DNA of 9,828 nucleotides from the NCBI GenBank assembly GCA_902805985.1, contig CADCUW010000619.1, positions 1 through 9,828 of the forward strand, given 5' to 3'. Position 1 is the first letter of the stretch, and the number at the start of each line of letters is the position of its first letter. Under the pieces are notes generated by a model that was not told where the DNA came from, did not search any database, and saw nothing but the letters and a program-made list of their open reading frames with translations. Made by a program: the position numbers and the translations under genes. Of this stretch, positions 5,854 through 9,828 are shown piece by piece. Source of the stretch: an uncultured Rubrobacteraceae bacterium (lineage in GTDB: Bacteria > Actinomycetota > Rubrobacteria > Rubrobacterales > Rubrobacteraceae).

Positions 5854-7080
5854 ATGGGCGGTATGGGACGACGGGGCAAAAGGGGCGCTGAGGAGACCGG
5901 GAGGCCGGGAGGTGGGGCCCTGATCTCGCGTCCCGTGGCGTCGCTGGCGCTGGCGATGCTGGCCTCGGCCTTCGGGTTCCAGCTACTGCTCTCGGTGGTG
6001 CCGCTCTACGCCGCAGAGGTCGGGGGAGGGACGGGCGGCGCCGGGTCTGCGACGGCGGCGTTCATGCTGACCACGGTGTTGACGCAGATGGCGATGCCGA
6101 GGCTGCTAGGCCGCTTCGGGTACCGGAGGGTTCTCGTAGCCGGCCTGCTCTTCCTTGGTCTGCCGGCCTTCCTCTACCCGCTTGCCGGCGGCGTGGCCGG
6201 GGTTCTCGCCGTCACCCTCCCGAGGGGCGTGGGGTTCGGGATCGTCACGGTAGGCTTCGCCGCCCTGATCGTCGAGCTCGCCCCTCCCGGGCGCATGGGC
6301 GAGGCGCTCGGGCTCTTCGGCCTGGCGATGACGCTCCCCACCGTCTTCAGCAACCCCTTTGGCCTCTGGCTCGTGGACGCCTCCGGCTACACGGCGGTCT
6401 TTCTCCTCGGCGGTCTCGCTCCCCTGCTCGCCCCCTTCGCCGTCGTCGGCATCAGGACCGGGTCCATCGACCGGGATGCCGCTGGTGGCGGCGCGGGCTT
6501 CCTCGAAGGTCTGCGGCGAGGGCCGCTGCTCCGCCTTTTCCTGATCTTCGCCACCGTCACCTCCGCGACCGGCGTGGTCGTGACGTTCCTCCCCCTCACC
6601 GTGCCCCGGTCGGGCCTCTTCTCCGCGGCCACGGCCCTCCTCGTCTTCGGCCTGACGAGCGCCCTCAGCCGCCTGTGGGCGGGCCGCTTCGGCGACCGCC
6701 ACGATCCCCACCTCCTGCTCACTCCCGGCCTCGTGGCCGCCGCGATCGGCATGGTCGCCCTCCCCCAGGGCGGACTACCGACGCTCGGCGGGGCGCTGCT
6801 CCTCGGGACCGGGGTCGGCCTGCTGCAGAACTCGACGCTCATCCTGACCATGAACCGGGTCGCCGACGACGAACGCGGCCTCGGCAGCACCCTATGGAAC
6901 GTCTCCTTCGACGCCGGCACCGGCGTCGGCGCCTTCTCCTTCGGCTTGCTCGTCGGCGTGAGCGGCCTCCCCTCAGCCTTCTACGTCTCGGCCCTCATCC
7001 TGCTCGCAGCCATGGGCCTCGTCTTCGTGGACCGCCCTCACAAGAGACCCACCCCCCGCCATCATCCGTCTGAACGTTGA
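5854..7080 (+). CDS. Major facilitator superfamily transporter, substrate unknown
   Basis: Inner-membrane secondary transporter of 408 residues from the chosen ATG, with about twelve hydrophobic segments (roughly 28-53, 64-85, 92-111, 113-142, 150-172, 180-200, 226-250, 257-275, 288-304, 308-332, 346-369, 373-391). Motif-A-like loops occur in both halves: RLLGRFGYRRVL (83-94) between helices 2 and 3, and SRLWAGRFGDRHDPHLL (272-288) at the matching place in the second half. The central loop at 201-225 and the basic tails fit the usual topology with both ends in the cytoplasm. The start is uncertain: ATG 5854 has only a weak GGGAAG before it, ATG 5863 is equally poor, and TTG 5827 would suit a leaderless message and add nine mostly basic residues. 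It lies 131 bp after gcl on the same strand. Uptake of a glycolate-related acid is possible but unsupported; a drug-efflux-type role is equally open. Confidence 0.88.
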   Translation: MGGMGRRGKRGAEETGRPGGGALISRPVASLALAMLASAFGFQLLLSVVPLYAAEVGGGTGGAGSATAAFMLTTVLTQMAMPRLLGRFGYRRVLVAGLLFLGLPAFLYPLAGGVAGVLAVTLPRGVGFGIVTVGFAALIVELAPPGRMGEALGLFGLAMTLPTVFSNPFGLWLVDASGYTAVFLLGGLAPLLAPFAVVGIRTGSIDRDAAGGGAGFLEGLRRGPLLRLFLIFATVTSATGVVVTFLPLTVPRSGLFSAATALLVFGLTSALSRLWAGRFGDRHDPHLLLTPGLVAAAIGMVALPQGGLPTLGGALLLGTGVGLLQNSTLILTMNRVADDERGLGSTLWNVSFDAGTGVGAFSFGLLVGVSGLPSAFYVSALILLAAMGLVFVDRPHKRPTPRHHPSER

Positions 7081-7107
7081 CCCAGGGTGGTGGAACCGGG
7101 CACGCTC

Positions 7108-7140
7108 GCGGTCCACTGCGAAGGCGCAACGCGGGACCGC
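7108..7140 (+). terminator. Two-tier hairpin after the MFS gene
   Basis: Outer 7-bp arms GCGGTCC (7108-7114) and GGACCGC (7134-7140) enclose a second small stem TGCG-AAGG-CGCA (7117-7128). It starts 28 bases after the MFS stop. It lacks a T-run, so termination is only suggested. Confidence 0.35.
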
Positions 7141-7159
7141 AACCGAAGCTGGCAGAGAC

Positions 7160-7177
7160 GACGCGGTCGTCCGCGTC
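7160..7177 (+). terminator. Second hairpin in the MFS-hydrolase gap
   Basis: Perfect 7-bp stem GACGCGG (7160-7166) and CCGCGTC (7171-7177) with a TCGT loop, followed by a mixed TGGGTCTTCCC rather than a T-run. With the hairpin at 7108-7140 it could end transporter transcription before the hydrolase promoter. The rest of this 206-bp gap shows no gene. Confidence 0.4.
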
Positions 7178-7272
7178 TGGGTCTTCCCGAAGTGCGTACT
7201 CGCCCTCCTGCCGGCGACGGGCAGACGGTGTCCGGCCCGGAGTTTTGCGGATGTTGCGGTCGGGCCGCGTCT

Positions 7273-7283
7273 CCTAGACTAGG
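7273..7283 (+). promoter_or_regulatory. Promoter -10 region of a leaderless hydrolase mRNA
   Basis: TAGACT (7275-7280) fits TAnnnT and ends six bases before the ATG at 7287, so transcription would begin at or next to the start codon. No normally spaced ribosome binding site is present. The box lies in a perfect 11-bp palindrome CCTAG-A-CTAGG. A possible -35, TTGCGG at 7254-7259, has a short 15-bp spacer. Confidence 0.55.
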
Positions 7284-7286
7284 CGG

Positions 7287-8141
7287 ATGGTTACGGAGAC
7301 AGATCTTGGGCTCGACGACGGCCGCACGCTGCACGTGTACGATACGCATCCGGACGACGCGGACGGGCGACTCGCCGTCTTCTGGCACCACGGCACACCG
7401 AACATCGGCGCGCCGCCCGAGCCCCTCTTCGCGGCGGCGGCCCGGCTCGGCATCCGCTGGGTATCGTACGACCGGCCCGGATATGGCGGATCGACGCCCA
7501 ACCCAGACCGGGACGTGGCGTCGGCGGCCCCCTACGTCTCCAGTATCGCCGACGCGCTTGGCATCGATCGGTTCGCGGTCATGGGACACTCCGGCGGCGG
7601 TCCGCACGCCCTGGCGTGCGGCGCGCTGCTGCCGGAGCGCGTCCTGGGGGTGGTCAGCGTGGCCGGGATGGCCCCGTTCGGCGCCGAGGGGCTCGACTGG
7701 TTCGCGGGCATGGCGGCCTCCGGTGTGGCGTCGCTACGCGCCGCCGCCGAGGGACGCGCGGCGAAGGAGAGGTACGAGGCGTCAGCGGACGAGGACGCCG
7801 ACCCGGGGTTCGTCCCGGCCGATCTTGCCGCGCTGGACGGTGAATGGTCCTGGTTTATCAGCGTGGTTCGTCCGGCGATAGAGGGCGGCCCGGGCGGGCA
7901 GATAGACGACGACCTGGCCTACGTCGCCCCGTGGGGATTCGACCCCGCGCGGGTGACCGCGCCGGTCCTTTTCCTGCACGGTGGCCGGGACCGGGTCGTG
8001 CCCAGCTCGCACGGCGAGTGGCTCTCGCGCCGCTGTCCCTCGGCAGAACTGTGGCTGCGCCCGGACGACGGGCACATCTCGGTCTTGGGCTCCGGCACGG
8101 CGGCCATGGTCTGGCTCCGGGAGCATACCGGGGGAGGCTGA
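7287..8141 (+). CDS. Alpha/beta hydrolase
   Basis: A 284-residue alpha/beta-hydrolase-fold protein, probably cytoplasmic since no signal peptide is seen. The oxyanion-hole segment is WHHGTP (33-38). YDRPGYGGS (61-69) is typical of the fold. The nucleophile elbow GHSGGG carries Ser102, the acid is probably Asp235 in LHGGRDRVVP, and the catalytic histidine is His263 in PDDGHISV. A cap region lies at about 130-215, between the Ser elbow and the strand before the acid. All triad positions are present, so it should be active as an esterase, lactonase or similar; the substrate cannot be read from the sequence. ATG 7287 is the chosen start because it follows the leaderless -10 box and the fold begins at once. 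It stands alone, downstream of the MFS gene and convergent with ppdK, and is probably its own transcription unit. Confidence 0.92.
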   Translation: MVTETDLGLDDGRTLHVYDTHPDDADGRLAVFWHHGTPNIGAPPEPLFAAAARLGIRWVSYDRPGYGGSTPNPDRDVASAAPYVSSIADALGIDRFAVMGHSGGGPHALACGALLPERVLGVVSVAGMAPFGAEGLDWFAGMAASGVASLRAAAEGRAAKERYEASADEDADPGFVPADLAALDGEWSWFISVVRPAIEGGPGGQIDDDLAYVAPWGFDPARVTAPVLFLHGGRDRVVPSSHGEWLSRRCPSAELWLRPDDGHISVLGSGTAAMVWLREHTGGG

Positions 8142-8170
8142 GACCCGTGTGGCCGTCGAACCAGGCCAGA

Positions 8171-8203
8171 GCCCGCCACCGGCCATAGCCTCCGGTGGCG
8201 GGC
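8171..8203. terminator. Long hairpin A between hydrolase and ppdK
   Basis: Perfect 12-bp stem GCCCGCCACCGG (8171-8182) and CCGGTGGCGGGC (8192-8203) with a 9-base loop CCATAGCCT. It begins 29 bases after the hydrolase stop in the convergent gap and reads as a hairpin on both strands. It has no T-run. It is probably a bidirectional transcription stop or an mRNA-end protector. Confidence 0.7.
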
Positions 8204-8219
8204 CTGCGTCCAGGAGCAG

Positions 8220-8258
8220 CCAGGCCGCGCTGGAGGCTACTCTTCCAGCGCGGCCTGG
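8220..8258. terminator. Long hairpin B enclosing the ppdK stop codon
   Basis: Perfect 15-bp stem CCAGGCCGCGCTGGA (8220-8234) and TCCAGCGCGGCCTGG (8244-8258) with a 9-base loop. The ppdK TAG (8237-8239 on the minus strand) lies in the loop. One arm is the last ppdK codons (ending in Ala-Ala-Leu-Glu-Glu); the other is noncoding. It sits 16 bases from hairpin A. Confidence 0.72.
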
Positions 8259-9828
8259 GCGGCGGCGAGGCGGGCTCCCGGCACCCTGAAGGGCGAGCAC
8301 GAGACGTAGTCCAGGCCAATCTCGTGGAAGAAGGCGACGCTCTTCGGGTCGCCGCCGTGCTCCCCGCAGACGCCGAGCTTGAGGTTCGGGTTCTCCCCCC
8401 GGCCACGCTCTATAGCCGTCTTGACGAATTCCCCGACGCCGTCGCGGTCTATGGTCTGGAACGGGTTGAAGCTCAGGATACCCTCCCTCAGGTAGTCGGC
8501 GAGGAACTTCTCCTCGGCGTCATCGCGGCTGATGCCGCAGACCATCTGGGTCAGGTCGTTCGTGCCGAAGGAGAAGAAGTCCGCGGTGGCGGCGATCTTG
8601 TCCGCCACCGCGCAGGCCCGCGGAAGCTCGATCATGGTCCCTATCGGGATGCCGTTCCCGGACAACTCGCCCTCGAGCATCGCGCGCATCCTCCTGAGCT
8701 CGGGGGCCAGGGCGACGAGCGGGATCATTATCTCGACGACCGGGCTGCCCCCCTCCTCCCGGACGGTCCTCGCGGCCCTGGCTATGGCCCGCGCCTGCAT
8801 CAGGTAGACCTCGGGCTTGAGGAGGCCGAGCCTGACGCCCCTCAAGCCAAGCATCGGGTTCCTCTCTTCTAGGCCCTCGGCGACCCGGAGCTGGCGCCTC
8901 TGCTCCCCGGCGTCCTCCCCGCTCGCCTCGCGCTCGGCGATCTCCGCCGCGAGGTCTTTGGAGTCCGGCAGGAACTCGTGGAGCGGCGGGTCGAGCAGGC
9001 GGACGGTGACGGGCAGTCCGTCCATCGCCCGGAAGATGCCCTCGAAGTCCTCGACCTGCATCGGTTCGAGCTTGGTTAGGGCTTCCACGAGCGCCTCATC
9101 GCCCTCCGAGAGGATCATCTCGCGCATGATCTTGAGCCGCTCGCCCTGCATGAACATGTGCTCGGTGCGGCACAGCCCGATGCCCCCGGCACCTAGCTCC
9201 CTGGCCCGCTGCGCGTCCTCGGGGGTGTCGGCGTTGGCCCTCACGCCAAGGGCGCGCACCTCGTCAGCCCACCGGAGCACGGTCTCGAAGTCCTCGCTGG
9301 GCTCTGGCGGGACGAGCGGCGCCTCGCCCCGGATGACGCGGCCCGTCGCCCCGTCTATGGTCAGGACGTCGCCGGCCTCGAAGGTCTCGCCGCCGATACT
9401 GACCTCACCGTTGGCGCGGTCGATCTTGAGGGCGTTGCAGCCGGTGACGGCGGACTTCCCCATCCCGCGGGCGACGACGGCCGCGTGGCTGGTCATCCCG
9501 CCGAGGGCGGTGAGCACGCCCTGGGCCGCGATCATGCCCTCCACGTCATCGGGGTTGGTCTCGCGGCGCACGAGCAGCACGGCCTCCCCGGCCGCGGCCC
9601 GCTCCTTGGCCTCGGCGGCCGAGAGGACCATCCTGCCCGTCGCCGCCCCGGGCGAGGCCGGGAGGCCGCGGGCGAGGACGTCGATCTCCGCCGTCGGGTC
9701 TATGCCGGGGTGGAGGAGCTGGTCCAGGGAGGCCGGCTCCACGCGCAGTAGAGCCTCCGCCTGGGTGATGAGGCCTTCCTCGGCCATCTCGCGGGCTATC
9801 CTCAGGGCCGCCGCCCCGGTCCGCTTGC
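8237..9828 (-). CDS. ppdK: Pyruvate phosphate dikinase, C-terminal part (5' end beyond window)
   Basis: Interconverts pyruvate, ATP and phosphate with PEP, AMP and pyrophosphate; in bacteria it serves gluconeogenesis or PPi-linked glycolysis. 529 residues are visible of about 870-880. The reading frame continues to the right edge (first visible residues KRTGAAALRIAREM), so the N-terminal ATP-grasp part is missing and the internal Met at 9785-9787 is not the start. The swivelling phosphohistidine domain shows GGMTSHAAVVARGMGK with the catalytic His at codon 9485-9487. The PEP-binding TIM barrel follows with GIGLCRTEHMF, LLDPPLHEFLP, NPMLGLRGVRLG, VEIMIPLVAL, IGTMIELPRA, FFSFGTNDLTQM and SRDDAEEKFL. 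The catalytic cysteine loop is GVCGEHGGDP, then YVSCSPFRVPGARLAAAQAAL. SRDDA and the EHGGDP loop set it apart from PEP synthase and PTS enzyme I. It is convergent with the hydrolase and not part of the glyoxylate operon. Confidence 0.96.
   Translation of the reverse strand, partial: KRTGAAALRIAREMAEEGLITQAEALLRVEPASLDQLLHPGIDPTAEIDVLARGLPASPGAATGRMVLSAAEAKERAAAGEAVLLVRRETNPDDVEGMIAAQGVLTALGGMTSHAAVVARGMGKSAVTGCNALKIDRANGEVSIGGETFEAGDVLTIDGATGRVIRGEAPLVPPEPSEDFETVLRWADEVRALGVRANADTPEDAQRARELGAGGIGLCRTEHMFMQGERLKIMREMILSEGDEALVEALTKLEPMQVEDFEGIFRAMDGLPVTVRLLDPPLHEFLPDSKDLAAEIAEREASGEDAGEQRRQLRVAEGLEERNPMLGLRGVRLGLLKPEVYLMQARAIARAARTVREEGGSPVVEIMIPLVALAPELRRMRAMLEGELSGNGIPIGTMIELPRACAVADKIAATADFFSFGTNDLTQMVCGISRDDAEEKFLADYLREGILSFNPFQTIDRDGVGEFVKTAIERGRGENPNLKLGVCGEHGGDPKSVAFFHEIGLDYVSCSPFRVPGARLAAAQAALEE

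Noticed and set aside
8195..8872. Plus-strand open frames opposite ppdK
   Set aside because: The minus strand carries unmistakable PPDK motifs throughout, and the plus-strand translations show no family features.

Overview
The window is GC-rich, densely coded DNA with frequent GTG starts. Its gene content and protein style suggest a Gram-positive, high-GC bacterium, most likely a deep-branching actinobacterium of the Rubrobacter type. That assignment rests on impression, not on a marker gene. No rRNA, tRNA, mobile element or CRISPR array was seen, and no stretch over 300 bases lacks a gene.

Positions 1-5722 hold a glycolate/glyoxylate-to-glycerate module. On the minus strand, read leftwards, lie an IclR-family regulator (3037-3813), hydroxypyruvate isomerase hyi (2122-2937), tartronate semialdehyde reductase garR (1200-2096) and the FAD subunit of glycolate oxidase glcD (1-1176, running off the left edge). 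Glyoxylate carboligase gcl (3953-5722) is transcribed divergently from the regulator. Together the enzymes would oxidise glycolate to glyoxylate (GlcD), condense two glyoxylates to tartronate semialdehyde plus CO2 (Gcl), interconvert it with hydroxypyruvate (Hyi) and reduce it to glycerate (GarR). Two related palindromes sharing the core GTAT[C/T]GTGGAAA sit in front of hyi (3013-3029) and between iclR and gcl (3842-3865). They are probably the operators through which the regulator controls both arms and itself.

Positions 5723-8141 hold two plus-strand genes not obviously tied to the module: a 12-helix MFS transporter and an alpha/beta hydrolase. The hydrolase appears to be made from a leaderless mRNA. 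The transporter may be too, from an in-frame TTG.

Positions 8237-9828 are the C-terminal 60% or so of pyruvate phosphate dikinase (ppdK, minus strand), convergent with the hydrolase. The short gap between the two holds two long perfect hairpins whose loops are complementary to each other. One of them encloses the ppdK stop codon.

The most unusual protein feature is in Gcl. Position 51, occupied by Val in E. coli Gcl and known for lacking the canonical thiamine-diphosphate glutamate, is Glu here. No wholly new system was found; the novelty lies in this residue, the operator layout and the interlocking terminator hairpins.
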